From Carnobacterium pleistocenium FTR1 (GTDB lineage: Bacteria > Bacillota > Bacilli > Lactobacillales > Carnobacteriaceae), in the NCBI RefSeq assembly GCF_000744285.1, contig NZ_JQLQ01000002.1:1426001-1490000 (forward strand): a stretch of DNA of 64,000 nt, read 5' to 3'. The translations under genes and the position numbers were made by a program. The notes under the pieces were generated by a model. It was not told the DNA's origin, did not search any database, and worked only from the letters and a program-made list of their open reading frames with translations. Below, one piece after another: positions 17,131 to 26,314 of the stretch. Numbering within the stretch: the stretch's first letter is position 1; the number at the start of each line of letters is the position of its first letter.

Positions 17131-19020
17131 TTAGTCCATCTCAAATGCACCAGTGTACAATTGGTAGTATTCTCCTTTTTGAGCAATCAACTCTTCATGA
17201 TTTCCTCTTTCGATAATGCGTCCTTGATCCATGACCATGATCGCATCAGAATTGCGTACAGTTGATAGGCGATGGGCAATCACAAATACCGTTCTGCCTT
17301 TCATCAATGCGTCCATTCCGCTCTGTACAACCCTCTCCGTACGCGTATCAATACTAGACGTCGCTTCATCAAGAATCAGCACTGGAGGATTCGCTACAGC
17401 TGCTCTAGCGATTGCCAATAATTGTCTTTGGCCTTGTGAAAGCGAACCGCCATCCCCAGTTAACTCTGTTTCATACCCGTGTGGCAATTGTCTGATGAAA
17501 AAGTCAGCATTGACCAGTTTTGCCGCCGCTTCAATTTCGTCATCTGTAGCATCTAAACGGCCGTAACGAATATTATCTTTAATGGTTCCTGAGAACAGAT
17601 GCGTATCTTGTAATACAATACCTAAAGATTTTCTCAAATCATCTTTCTTGATATTTTTAACATCGATGCCATCGTAAGTGATGGTTCCTTTTTGAATATC
17701 GTAGAAGCGATTGATCAAGTTGGTAATAGTTGTTTTCCCAGCTCCAGTTGCTCCAACAAACGCAATTTTTTGACCTGGTTTTGCAAATAAATCAATGTGA
17801 TGAAGGATCGTTTTATTGGCATTATAGCCAAATGTTACATCTTTAAAACGCACATCACCCGTTGATTCTGTATACATAGCTTCATTAGTCGCCGTTGGTT
17901 GTTTCCAAGCCCATTGACCGGTACGTTGAGCAGATTCTTCGATTCTTCCGTCAACTTGCTTAGTAATATTTACTAACTCGATCGTTCCACTATCTTCTTC
18001 AGGTTTTTCATCCAATAAATTGAAAATACGTTCTGCTCCTGCTAGCGACAAGATGATCGCATTAAATTGTTGCGAAATTTGTGCTACAGGCATGGTGATA
18101 CTTTTGGTGAACTGAACAAAAGATGCGATACTCCCTACTGTTAAAACCGTAAGTCCTGTAATCGAAAGAACAGATCCTATGACAGCTGTTAATAAATACA
18201 TAAAGTTTCCTATATTTCCCATGATCGGCATTAAAATATTTGCATACGTATTTGCTTTTGTAGCATTTTCTCTTAACACTTCATTTAATTCATTAAAATC
18301 AGCAATTGCTTTTTCTTCATGATTAAATACTTTCACAACCTTTTGGCCTTCAATCATTTCTTCTACATAACCATTCAACGTTCCCAATGCAGCTTGTTGT
18401 ATTGAGAAGTAACGGCCACTTTTACTACCAATTGTACGAATGACCAGGATCATTATCCCTAACATACTTAAAACAACTACGGTCATTGGTATATTAATAA
18501 TAAACATCGCAATAATGATTGATAAAATCATAACCAACGCCGAAAATATTTGTGGAATCGATTGGCTGATCATTTGTCTTAACGTATCTGTATCATTCGT
18601 GTAATGACTCATAATATCGCCCGTTGCATTGCTATCGAAATAACGGATAGGCAAAGATTCCATATGCGTAAACATTTCATCTCGGATATCTTTTAAGATT
18701 CCCTGTGATACAGTAACCATTGTGCGATTAAAAATGTAAGTGAAGAGTGCACCAGTCAAATACAACAGCGCCATTAAACCGATAATGCGTGCTAAACCCG
18801 AGAAATCAGGTGTTTCTTGAGTAAGAAGCGGAGCAATGTAATCATCAATCAGCGTTTTCGTAAAACTGATCCCAATCGCATTGGTAGCTGCACTAATGAT
18901 GATACTGACAATTACGATGATGATCCGTAATTTATACTGCTTAGTCGTCGCGTAAGAAAGAATTCTTTTAAATATTTTTAATGGACTAACAGTTGGTTTC
19001 GTGATTGGTTTATTTTTCAA
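17131..19020 (-). CDS. ABC exporter, canonical half (LmrD/BmrD-like)
   Basis: 629 residues: an N-terminal ABC_membrane domain with six helices (about 35-330), a 60-residue insertion and then the ATPase. Walker A is GATGAGKTT, Walker B VLILDEATSS with the catalytic Glu, H-loop IAHRLSTV. The signature is LSQGQRQ rather than LSGGQ. Together with its partner this asymmetry identifies a heterodimeric type IV exporter, as in LmrCD or BmrCD, usually multidrug or lipid transporters. It overlaps the partner gene by 11 nt (19010-19020). Substrate cannot be told from sequence. Confidence 0.92.
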   Translation of the reverse strand: MKNKPITKPTVSPLKIFKRILSYATTKQYKLRIIIVIVSIIISAATNAIGISFTKTLIDDYIAPLLTQETPDFSGLARIIGLMALLYLTGALFTYIFNRTMVTVSQGILKDIRDEMFTHMESLPIRYFDSNATGDIMSHYTNDTDTLRQMISQSIPQIFSALVMILSIIIAMFIINIPMTVVVLSMLGIMILVIRTIGSKSGRYFSIQQAALGTLNGYVEEMIEGQKVVKVFNHEEKAIADFNELNEVLRENATKANTYANILMPIMGNIGNFMYLLTAVIGSVLSITGLTVLTVGSIASFVQFTKSITMPVAQISQQFNAIILSLAGAERIFNLLDEKPEEDSGTIELVNITKQVDGRIEESAQRTGQWAWKQPTATNEAMYTESTGDVRFKDVTFGYNANKTILHHIDLFAKPGQKIAFVGATGAGKTTITNLINRFYDIQKGTITYDGIDVKNIKKDDLRKSLGIVLQDTHLFSGTIKDNIRYGRLDATDDEIEAAAKLVNADFFIRQLPHGYETELTGDGGSLSQGQRQLLAIARAAVANPPVLILDEATSSIDTRTERVVQSGMDALMKGRTVFVIAHRLSTVRNSDAIMVMDQGRIIERGNHEELIAQKGEYYQLYTGAFEMD

Positions 19021-20746
19021 CTATCGTCCCTCCCTTTACTTGAGAATCATATACTTCTTTATAGATTGTATTGTTTTTTAGTAATTCTTCATGTGTGCCA
19101 ATTCCGTTGATTTTCCCTTCATCTAATACGATGATGCGGTCAGAATCTTGAATAGATGAAATACGTTGCGACACAATAATCTTCGTTGTATTCGGAATTT
19201 CTTCTATAAATGCCTTTCGAATATAGGCATCTGTTTTCGTATCCACAGCACTTGTAGAATCATCTAGAATTAGAATTTTAGGTTGTTTTAATAAAGCACG
19301 TGCGATCGTTAACCGTTGTTTTTGACCACCAGATACATTTGAACCACCTTGATCTAGTACCGTTTCATAAGCATCTGGAAAAGATTGCACAAAATCATCT
19401 GCTTGAGCTAACTTAGCGACACGTCGAATTTCTGCCTCAGATGCTTCTTCATCTCCCCATTTCAAATTGGTACTGATCGTTCCGGAGAATAACGTATTTT
19501 TTTGCAATACCATTGCAATTTGATCACGCAACGTTACTAAATCGTACTCCTTCACGTTACGTCCTGAGACATAGACTTCTCCTTCAGTCGTATCATACAA
19601 CCTAGGAATCAGTTGGATCAGTGAAGTCTTACCACTACCTGTTCCACCAATGATCCCAATCGTTTCACCAGATTTGATTGTGAAATTAATCTGACTCAAA
19701 TCGGACTCTTCGGATAGTTCATTGTATTTAAATTGAACGTTTCTAAACTCAATGTCCCCATTTTCAATGGTGGTGATTGGGTTCTTAGGATTCGTTAAGG
19801 TTGCTTTTTCTTGCAAAACTTCAGCAACCCGCTCTACTGAAGCTTCAGAAATTACGATCATAATAAAGATCATCGAAATCATCATAATACTGCTTAAGAT
19901 TTGCATCATGTATGTGATGAAACTTGTTAATTCACCCGTACTCATTGTTCCACCAACAACATACCTTGCTCCAAACCAATAAACAAGAAGTAAACTAGAA
20001 TAAATGGCAATCTGCATAATCGGAGCATTAAGAGCCGTAATTTTTTCAGCCTTTGTAAATAAATCTTTGATATCTGAAGAAGCTACTTTAAATTTTTCGA
20101 TTTCTTTCTCTTCACGAACAAATGATTTTACAACGCGTACGCCGTTAATGTCTTCTTGTACGGTTTGATTTAATCGATCATATTTTTTAAAAACCGCAAT
20201 AAAATAAGGATGCACGCGGTAGATAAGGGCAATTAAAATAAAGCCTACGATGGGAACGATGACTAAAATCGTTAAAGATAATTTCAAATTCGTATAAGCT
20301 GCCATCGCAAAGGCAAAGGCGATCATGAAAGGTGCTCGAATAATCGTTTTTAATACCATTTGAAAAGCCATTTGGATATTTGTAATATCTGTTGTAAGCC
20401 TCGTGATCAAGCTGGATGAGGAATATTTATCAATATTATCAAAAGCAAATGTTTGAATATTTTTGTAAATATCTTGGCGAAGATTCGTTGAAAATCCCAC
20501 TGCAGCGTCCGCAGAAAACTTTCCGCCTAATACTCCAAGCAGCATAGAAAGACACGCCAATGCAAACATTAGTGACCCTATTCTCAAAACATAATTGAGA
20601 TCCCCTGCTATTAATCCGTTATCAATGATTTTTGCCATGAGAAAGGGGATAAAAATCTCAACAGCCACTTCCAATGCCATAAATAGCATCGTTAAATATG
20701 AAGGTTTCTTGTATTGTCGCAGTGATTTTATTAACGTTTTATACAT
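19010..20746 (-). CDS. ABC exporter, degenerate half (LmrC/BmrC-like)
   Basis: 578 residues with six membrane helices followed by an ATPase: Walker A GGTGSGKTS, signature VSGGQKQR, and Walker B ILILDDSTSAVD, where Asp replaces the catalytic Glu. The H-loop is also altered: VSQRISSI has Gln instead of His. So one of the two ATP sites in the dimer should be non-hydrolysing, while this subunit contributes an intact signature to the partner's site. It begins 18 nt after marR and is coupled to the second half by overlap. Expression is probably drug or stress induced via MarR. Confidence 0.92.
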   Translation of the reverse strand: MYKTLIKSLRQYKKPSYLTMLFMALEVAVEIFIPFLMAKIIDNGLIAGDLNYVLRIGSLMFALACLSMLLGVLGGKFSADAAVGFSTNLRQDIYKNIQTFAFDNIDKYSSSSLITRLTTDITNIQMAFQMVLKTIIRAPFMIAFAFAMAAYTNLKLSLTILVIVPIVGFILIALIYRVHPYFIAVFKKYDRLNQTVQEDINGVRVVKSFVREEKEIEKFKVASSDIKDLFTKAEKITALNAPIMQIAIYSSLLLVYWFGARYVVGGTMSTGELTSFITYMMQILSSIMMISMIFIMIVISEASVERVAEVLQEKATLTNPKNPITTIENGDIEFRNVQFKYNELSEESDLSQINFTIKSGETIGIIGGTGSGKTSLIQLIPRLYDTTEGEVYVSGRNVKEYDLVTLRDQIAMVLQKNTLFSGTISTNLKWGDEEASEAEIRRVAKLAQADDFVQSFPDAYETVLDQGGSNVSGGQKQRLTIARALLKQPKILILDDSTSAVDTKTDAYIRKAFIEEIPNTTKIIVSQRISSIQDSDRIIVLDEGKINGIGTHEELLKNNTIYKEVYDSQVKGGTIVEK

Positions 20747-20764
20747 TATTAAACTTCTCTCCTT

Positions 20765-21211
20765 TTAATCAAGCGAATGCGCCTGCTCCATTAAAGCATA
20801 TATCCGGTAAATCGTTTTTATCGTCAAACGAATATCTTCTTCCGGAATATCTTTTAAAATTTGACCATTTTTATAGTGAAAGTCATACACAATTTCTTGA
20901 TGCAACAATAACCCTTTTTCGGTTAATCGAATATTTACTACTCGCTTATCTGCTGCATTCGGTTCTTTTTTGATGTAACTTAACGTTTCTAGCAAAGCGA
21001 TGTTTTTCGTAATACTGGGCAGCGTTAAACCAATTTCCTCAGCAACGTCACTTACACGCACTTCCGTTAATTTTTTTGACAAATTGTACAAGGTTTTAAT
21101 AATATAAATATGTCTTTTTTGTATTTCCGGAGGCGGTTCAGGTAAAAAACGTAACGTTTGTTTTGCGTTCAAACAGGCATCAATATATTCCTCAGATAGT
21201 TTACTATCCAT
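20765..21211 (-). CDS. MarR family transcriptional regulator
   Basis: 148 residues with a winged helix-turn-helix: VSDVAEEIGLTLPSITKNIALLE is the recognition region (described by its ends VSDVAEEIG and SITKNI) and KRVVNIRLTEKG the wing. It dimerises through N- and C-terminal helices as usual. It is the first gene of a marR-ABC-ABC operon and a palindromic operator overlaps its promoter region, so autorepression released by a ligand, with co-induction of the exporter, is the likely control. The ligand is unknown. A GGAGG site lies upstream of the ATG. Confidence 0.9.
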   Translation of the reverse strand: MDSKLSEEYIDACLNAKQTLRFLPEPPPEIQKRHIYIIKTLYNLSKKLTEVRVSDVAEEIGLTLPSITKNIALLETLSYIKKEPNAADKRVVNIRLTEKGLLLHQEIVYDFHYKNGQILKDIPEEDIRLTIKTIYRIYALMEQAHSLD

Positions 21212-21238
21212 TACTCTTTCCTCCTTAAATTAAATTAC

Positions 21239-21269
21239 CTAATATAATTACCACAGGTAACTATATTAG
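21239..21269. promoter_or_regulatory. Palindromic MarR operator
   Basis: CTAATATAATTACC (21239-21252), 3-nt centre, GGTAACTATATTAG (21256-21269): 14-bp arms with one mismatch. It sits 27 nt upstream of marR and contains TATA-like elements that probably form the -10, so binding would block the promoter. Confidence 0.75.
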
Positions 21270-21275
21270 CAAAAA

Positions 21276-21311
21276 AAAGAATAAATAGATAGTGAAATCT
21301 ACTTATTCTTT
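21276..21311 (-). terminator. Terminator of the aldo/keto reductase-SDR unit
   Basis: 15-bp arms with one mismatch (21276-21290, 21297-21311), loop of 6 nt, followed by eight T on the minus strand. Confidence 0.85.
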
Positions 21312-21360
21312 CAAAGTAATTTTATGAGAACGATTTAATTTTTTTTAATTTGATAGTTGT

Positions 21361-22218
21361 TTAACTTTTATTTTTTTTGCCTAAGCCGGTTAAAAATTTG
21401 ACCGTTTTAGGATCAGAATGAGAGAAAAACAAACTTTCTTTTTGATTCAATTCTAGAATCGTAGCCATATCTTCATCCGTTAATGAAAAATCAAAGACAT
21501 CAAAATTTTGGATCATGCGTTCCTTTGTGACTGTTTTCGGAATGACAACAATACTGCGTTGAATCAAATAACGTAAAGCTACTTGAGCTACGGATTTACC
21601 GTATTTATCTCCAATTTCTCGCAATGTTTCATTGTTAAAGAAATCATTTCTACCTTCAGCAAACGGTCCCCAAGATTCAATTTGAGTGTTGTATTCTTCC
21701 ATAATTTTTTGAGCTTCCACTTGTTGGTTAAACACATGTGTTTCTACTTGGTTTACCATTGGTGGGATTTCACTGAACTCAGAAATATCAATAAATCGAT
21801 CTGGATAAAAATTGCTTACCCCGATAGCTTTTAATTTCCCAGCTTTATAGTATTCTTCCAACGCACGGTAAGTACCGTAATAATCATTGAACGGTTGGTG
21901 GATCAAAACGAGGTCTAAATAGTCTGTTTGTAATAACCGCATTGATTCATCAATAGAAGCTTTAGCCTTTTCATAGCCAGCATTTGAAATCCATACTTTT
22001 GTGGTAATGAAGAATTTTTCTCTTGGGATCCCACTGTTTTTAATAGCATTCCCAACAGCTGACTCATTTCCATAAGCTTGCGCAGTATCGATAGAGCGAT
22101 ACCCTACCTCAATGGCTTCACTTACCACCCGTTCGCATTCTTCTAAATCATCTACTTGGTATACTCCGTAACCTAAAATCGGCATTTTTATGCCATTAGC
22201 TAATGTAACAGTTTCCAT
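21361..22218 (-). CDS. Aldo/keto reductase (AKR5-like)
   Basis: 285 residues, a TIM-barrel NADPH-dependent oxidoreductase reducing aldehydes and ketones, with the tetrad Asp44, Tyr49, Lys74 and His107 (DTAQAYGNE, TTKVW, LIHQP) and the C-terminal cofactor motif IPKTVTKERM. It resembles the 2,5-diketo-gluconate reductase/YvgN-type group. It lies 89 nt after the SDR gene with only a weak hairpin between, so it probably shares the SDR's MerR-type promoter. The likely role is detoxification of reactive carbonyls; the substrate is unknown. A clear AGGAGG precedes the ATG. Confidence 0.9.
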   Translation of the reverse strand: METVTLANGIKMPILGYGVYQVDDLEECERVVSEAIEVGYRSIDTAQAYGNESAVGNAIKNSGIPREKFFITTKVWISNAGYEKAKASIDESMRLLQTDYLDLVLIHQPFNDYYGTYRALEEYYKAGKLKAIGVSNFYPDRFIDISEFSEIPPMVNQVETHVFNQQVEAQKIMEEYNTQIESWGPFAEGRNDFFNNETLREIGDKYGKSVAQVALRYLIQRSIVVIPKTVTKERMIQNFDVFDFSLTDEDMATILELNQKESLFFSHSDPKTVKFLTGLGKKNKS

Positions 22219-22307
22219 ATTTAGTGCCTCCTATAAATTTTATCGATTGATTAATTGCGTAACAAAAACCTATCAGAGATGCAAAACTTTAAAAAGTTTT
22301 TATAGTG

Positions 22308-23045
22308 TTACCTCTCTTGCTTAGTTGGACGGATGATCACTTCATTCCAAGTAGCATCTTCGGGCAAATCAATCGCTTGTTTGATCGTTAAAGCTACCCG
22401 ATTAGCAGAGATGCCATAGGCTTTATAAAAGTCTTCAAAGTTACTTTGGAATTCTTTATCTGTCACTGAACTTAATAATTCTGTATTGATCGCACCTGGC
22501 GAGATAATCGTTACACGGATATTTGATCCATCTTGCGCAGCTTCTTCTCGTAACGATTCACTGATAGCACGAACAGCCCATTTAGTGGCAGAATAAACCG
22601 CACTACCTGCATGAGCCATATGTCCTGCGACTGAAGAGATATTGATGAATTGACCAGCTTTTTGCTCTTCCATATACGGAAGGGCAGCCCCGATACCATA
22701 TAACGTTCCTTTGATATTGATATCGATCATAGCATCCCAGTCTTCAATTTTCTTTTGTTTCAGTAACGATTGGGGCATGATACCTGCATTGTTTACCCAA
22801 ACATCGATTCGGTCGAATTTATCTACTGCTAATTTTGCCAAAGCTTCTACTTGGTCAGCTTTTGTAACATCTGTGACTGCATAAACAGCTTCTCCACCTA
22901 ATGCTTCTACTTCTTTAACGATTTCTTGTAATAAGTTCTCACGACGAGCACCTAAAACTAATTTGGCCCCATCTTTTGCCATAATCAAGGCCGTTTCTTT
23001 TCCAATACCGCTTGATGCTCCCGTAATAACAATAACTTTTGACAT
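22308..23045 (-). CDS. SDR family oxidoreductase
   Basis: 245 residues of classical short-chain dehydrogenase. Cofactor motif TGASSGIG at 8-15, NNAG at 85-88, catalytic Ser137/138, Tyr151 and Lys155 (YSATK). The Arg residues after the second strand (GARR) favour NADP(H). It resembles YdfG/serine-dehydrogenase-like SDRs that act on small hydroxy acids or aldehydes, but the substrate is not identifiable. It is preceded by a MerR-type promoter and followed by the aldo/keto reductase. Confidence 0.9.
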   Translation of the reverse strand: MSKVIVITGASSGIGKETALIMAKDGAKLVLGARRENLLQEIVKEVEALGGEAVYAVTDVTKADQVEALAKLAVDKFDRIDVWVNNAGIMPQSLLKQKKIEDWDAMIDINIKGTLYGIGAALPYMEEQKAGQFINISSVAGHMAHAGSAVYSATKWAVRAISESLREEAAQDGSNIRVTIISPGAINTELLSSVTDKEFQSNFEDFYKAYGISANRVALTIKQAIDLPEDATWNEVIIRPTKQER

Positions 23046-23165
23046 TTATTTTCCTTCTCTCATAAATAATTACCTGTTTTTCTTTATATAACGCCGACTG
23101 ATACCCTCTTTAATGCCTTCAATGCTACCTATCATAACCTCCTCTTTTATTTAAATGCTAATGAC

Positions 23166-23196
23166 AGCATACAACTTAGAGTTCACTCTAAGTCAA
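23166..23196 (-). promoter_or_regulatory. MerR-type promoter with operator upstream of the SDR gene
   Basis: On the minus strand TTGACT (complement of 23191-23196) and TATGCT (complement of 23166-23171) are 19 bp apart, the long spacer of promoters activated by MerR-family proteins. The spacer holds a palindrome with 9-nt arms ACTTAGAGT/ACTCTAAGT (23174-23193), close to sites reported for AdhR/NmlR-type aldehyde regulators. No MerR gene is in this window. The remaining gap to 23367 shows nothing clear. Confidence 0.78.
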
Positions 23197-23367
23197 TAAA
23201 AGTGAATCAGAAAATAATCAAACTAATCCATGGATTTTTTGATCCACTCAGTCCATTTACAAAATAAATAGATGCTGGCTATCTTTTTAGCATTACGGTC
23301 TTCTTGCCATTACGCTTGTTGACTTTACCTTAGTTCATTTCCCTTACTTTCACACGTTAATCATTTT

Positions 23368-24348
23368 TTATGAGAAGCCGACAATGTCATGTGGAATATA
23401 CGGTTCTTCTAGAAAACTGATATCTTTTTGGGTAAGTTTAAAATCAACTGCAGCAACGGCCGTTTCAACATGTTCAAGTTTCGTTGCTCCAATGATCGGT
23501 GCTGCCACTCCCTCTTTTTGCAAAAGCCAAGCGAGTGCCACATGTACTCTACTAACATCGTAACGTTCCGCTAACTGCGCAACTCTTCCAATAATTTCAC
23601 TATCTTGATCAGCTGTTTTATCATATTTAAGACGCGCGATTTTATCTGTTTCTGTACGTTTGGTTTGAATAGATAAATCTCGAGTCAATCGTCCTGAAGC
23701 TAAAGGACTATAGGGTGTCAAAGAAATACCTTCCGATAAACAATAAGGTAACATTTCGCGTTCTTCTTCACGGTAGATCAAATTTAAATGATCTTGCATA
23801 GAGATAAATTTGGTCCACCCATTCTGTTCTGCAATATTTTGTGCCTTTTGAAATTGCCAAGCGTACATCGAAGACGCTCCTATATACCTTGCTTTGCCAG
23901 CTTTTACAATATCATGCAAGGCTTCCATCGTTTCTTCAATCGGTGTATTGTAATCCCAACGATGAATAATATACAAATCAACATAGTCTGTCTGCAACCG
24001 CTCTAAACTTTGGTCTATTTGAGAAAGAAGAGCTTTTCTTGAAAGTCCTCCGCCGTTTGGACCATCAAACATTTGTCCATGAACTTTTGTTGCTAATACG
24101 ATTTCATCTCGGTTCGCATAGTCTTTTAATGCTTGGCCTAAAATTTCTTCGCTTCTTCCAAGTGAATAGATATTTGCTGTATCAAAAAAATTGATTCCAA
24201 GATCCAACGCTCGTTTAATGATTGGACGACTTTCAGCTTCATTTAGTACCCATTTGTGAATCCATTTTTCTGGATCCCCAAAACTCATGGCCCCAAGACA
24301 AATTTTTGAAACATCCATACCTGTATTTCCTAATTTTGTATATTCCAT
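23368..24348 (-). CDS. Aldo/keto reductase (YajO/Tas-like)
   Basis: 326 residues, longer AKR of the YajO/YakC kind. Tetrad Asp56, Tyr61, Lys88, His129 (FFDTANIYSLGRSEE, LATKVHG, YIIHRWD); the ending IIGATKLEHVE is the usual cofactor-binding segment. It starts after a GGGG site and has its own MerR-type promoter, so it is probably induced with the neighbouring SDR/AKR pair. The substrate cannot be told. Its stop lies far from the SDR promoter (172 nt), and no terminator is clear between them. Confidence 0.9.
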   Translation of the reverse strand: MEYTKLGNTGMDVSKICLGAMSFGDPEKWIHKWVLNEAESRPIIKRALDLGINFFDTANIYSLGRSEEILGQALKDYANRDEIVLATKVHGQMFDGPNGGGLSRKALLSQIDQSLERLQTDYVDLYIIHRWDYNTPIEETMEALHDIVKAGKARYIGASSMYAWQFQKAQNIAEQNGWTKFISMQDHLNLIYREEEREMLPYCLSEGISLTPYSPLASGRLTRDLSIQTKRTETDKIARLKYDKTADQDSEIIGRVAQLAERYDVSRVHVALAWLLQKEGVAAPIIGATKLEHVETAVAAVDFKLTQKDISFLEEPYIPHDIVGFS

Positions 24349-24454
24349 TTTTTTATCCCCTTCACGAATGATTAAATCCCTTCTTACATTATTTCTACTT
24401 AATTGCTGAACACTTTAATTAAAATTATTTTACTAAGTTCATTACTTATCTATT

Positions 24455-24485
24455 AGGATACACCTTTGAGTTAACTTCAAGTCAA
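24455..24485 (-). promoter_or_regulatory. MerR-type promoter with operator upstream of the second aldo/keto reductase
   Basis: TTGACT (complement of 24480-24485) and TATCCT (complement of 24455-24460) are again 19 bp apart. The spacer carries CTTTGAGT-TA-ACTTCAAG (24464-24481), an imperfect version of the palindrome before the SDR gene. Confidence 0.72.
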
Positions 24486-24576
24486 GTAAAAACAACTTTT
24501 TTTATGGAGATCCCTGGAAAAAACGACTTGCGTTATAAAAATTTTCTCCAGATCTAATTTTTTTGAGAGTGTTCGC

Positions 24577-24605
24577 TTTACAAAACGAACACATGTTCGT
24601 ATAAT
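24577..24605 (+). promoter_or_regulatory. SOS promoter with LexA (DinR) box
   Basis: TTTACA (24577-24582), 17-bp spacer, TATAAT (24600-24605). Inside the spacer, next to the -10, is CGAACACATGTTCG (24586-24599), an exact match to the Gram-positive LexA box CGAAC-N4-GTTCG. An extra GTTCG lies at 24571-24575. DNA damage should derepress the operon that follows. Confidence 0.92.
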
Positions 24606-24625
24606 GAAAATAGAAAGGAGGGGTT

Positions 24626-25927
24626 ATGATGGAATTCAATTATGTTGAAGAAAAAAGCAATGATATTTTTTGCATCGATGTTAAATCATTTTACGCTTCT
24701 GTCGAATGTGTGGAACGTGGTTTGCATCCCCTTAAAGCATTACTTGTTGTCATGAGTAATGCAGAAAATTCTGGTGGTTTAGTGTTGGCTGCTTCACCTA
24801 TGGCCAAAAAACTATTAGGTATTAGTAACGTTTCTCGAAAGTGGGAGATCCCTCCTCATCCTGATTTGATCATCGTACCACCTAGAATGAGCTTTTATAT
24901 TGAAAAAAACACTGAAATCAACGATATTTTTCGTAAGTACGTTTCCGATGAAGATTTACATATTTACAGTATTGATGAATCATTTGTATCCGTTAGGGGG
25001 AGTTTAAAACTTTTCAAACGAAAAACTGCTTATGATATGGCCAGAATGATGCAATACCATATTTTCAAGAAAACCGGTTTATACGTAACGATTGGCATTG
25101 GCGATAATATGCTAATGGCAAAACTTGCTTTAGACAATGAAGCCAAACACAATTCAGATTTTATCACCGAATGGCGGTACAAAGACGTTCCTAAAACCGT
25201 CTGGAAAATTGAACACCTGACAGATATGTGGGGTATCGGAAGTCGAACCGAGAAACGATTAAATAGTTTAGGAATTAAGACGGTCTATGATTTAGCTCAC
25301 GCAAACTTCTATCAATTGAGAGATTCTTTAGGTCTTATTGGCGAACAACTTTATGCTAACGCTTGGGGCATCGATCGCAGCGACATTAGAGATTCGTATC
25401 GACCATTAGAAAAAAGTTACGGGAATTCCCAGATTTTAAAAAAAGATTATTTTAAAAGACAAGAAATTAAGATTGTTATCCGTGAAATGGCAGAACAAGT
25501 TGCTACTCGAATTAGAAAGCATCATTGTCAAACTGGATCTATCAGCCTCTCCATAAGTTACTCTAAGTATGAAGAACAATCTGGCTTTTCTCGCCAGTTA
25601 AAGATACCAAGTACTTCTAATACAAAAAAGCTCGTTGATTATTGTTTTGAAATTTTTAATAAGTATTACGAAGACGATAAAGCTGTGCGGCATATAGGCA
25701 TCACGTATTCAAAATTAGTCTATACGAGTGATATCCAATTGGATTTATTTGAAAATCCTACTGAACAAATTACAAATGAAAAATTAGATTTGCTAGTGGA
25801 TAAAATAAGAGATAAATACGGTTTTCAATCATTAGTACATGCTAGTAGTCTTATGGATGGCGCAACAGCTATCAACCGCAGTTCTCTTGTTGGTGGTCAT
25901 GCTGGCGGAATGGAGGGTATACAATGA
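24626..25927 (+). CDS. uvrX: Y-family DNA polymerase, UvrX/UmuC type
   Basis: 433 residues. The catalytic palm shows Asp18 in CIDVKSFYASVE and the Asp117-Glu118 pair in YSIDESFV; the thumb has WGIGSRTEKRLNSLGI helix-hairpin-helix sequence, and a little-finger domain follows. It belongs to the UvrX/RumB-like translesion polymerases carried on Gram-positive phages, plasmids and chromosomal islands rather than to housekeeping DinB. A LexA box controls it, and a very strong AAAGGAGGGG precedes tandem ATGs (24626 and 24629). It overlaps the YolD-like gene by 4 nt. It probably gives error-prone bypass after damage. Confidence 0.9.
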   Translation: MMEFNYVEEKSNDIFCIDVKSFYASVECVERGLHPLKALLVVMSNAENSGGLVLAASPMAKKLLGISNVSRKWEIPPHPDLIIVPPRMSFYIEKNTEINDIFRKYVSDEDLHIYSIDESFVSVRGSLKLFKRKTAYDMARMMQYHIFKKTGLYVTIGIGDNMLMAKLALDNEAKHNSDFITEWRYKDVPKTVWKIEHLTDMWGIGSRTEKRLNSLGIKTVYDLAHANFYQLRDSLGLIGEQLYANAWGIDRSDIRDSYRPLEKSYGNSQILKKDYFKRQEIKIVIREMAEQVATRIRKHHCQTGSISLSISYSKYEEQSGFSRQLKIPSTSNTKKLVDYCFEIFNKYYEDDKAVRHIGITYSKLVYTSDIQLDLFENPTEQITNEKLDLLVDKIRDKYGFQSLVHASSLMDGATAINRSSLVGGHAGGMEGIQ

Positions 25928-26295
25928 ATTATTTAAATAAGGAATACCACGATCGTGGCATAAAGAAATGGGCAGGGTTCTATTTATCAGAACATACAGC
26001 TGTACAAGAAAAATTGACAAACGAAAGACATGAGGTCAATCCTCAAAAACAACAAATGGATCCACAAGAAATTGCTTCAGTAGTGAATGAATCTATCTTA
26101 AAAAATAAATCCATTGCAATTCAAATCGAAGCAGTCGATCAAAATGGCTGTTATAAAGATGATGTTGTTGGTCTTATTGTTGGTGGAGATGAATTGGGTA
26201 TCTATGTAAATGATACAAAAGTTGATTTTGATGAGATTCGCAACATTCAATTTATTAGTCTAAAAAAATGGACTCATCTTACGGATTATAATTGA
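25924..26295 (+). CDS. YolD-like family protein
   Basis: 123 residues, start ATG overlapping the polymerase stop in ATGA. The N-terminal YHDRGIKKWAGFYLSEHT is the YolD-like (PF08863) signature and the C-terminal part is a small beta-rich domain. YolD proteins are regularly encoded directly downstream of Y-family polymerases, as with uvrX-yolD in SP-beta, and are thought to be functional partners analogous to UmuD; the mechanism is not known. The gene is translationally coupled and under the same LexA control. Confidence 0.88.
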   Translation: MNYLNKEYHDRGIKKWAGFYLSEHTAVQEKLTNERHEVNPQKQQMDPQEIASVVNESILKNKSIAIQIEAVDQNGCYKDDVVGLIVGGDELGIYVNDTKVDFDEIRNIQFISLKKWTHLTDYN

Positions 26296-26314
26296 CATGA
26301 ATGGAGGGAAAATT

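Noticed and set aside
24571-24590. Second LexA box from GTTCG (24571) with CGAAC (24586)
   Set aside because: The spacing and orientation do not fit CGAAC-N4-GTTCG; only the 24586-24599 site does.
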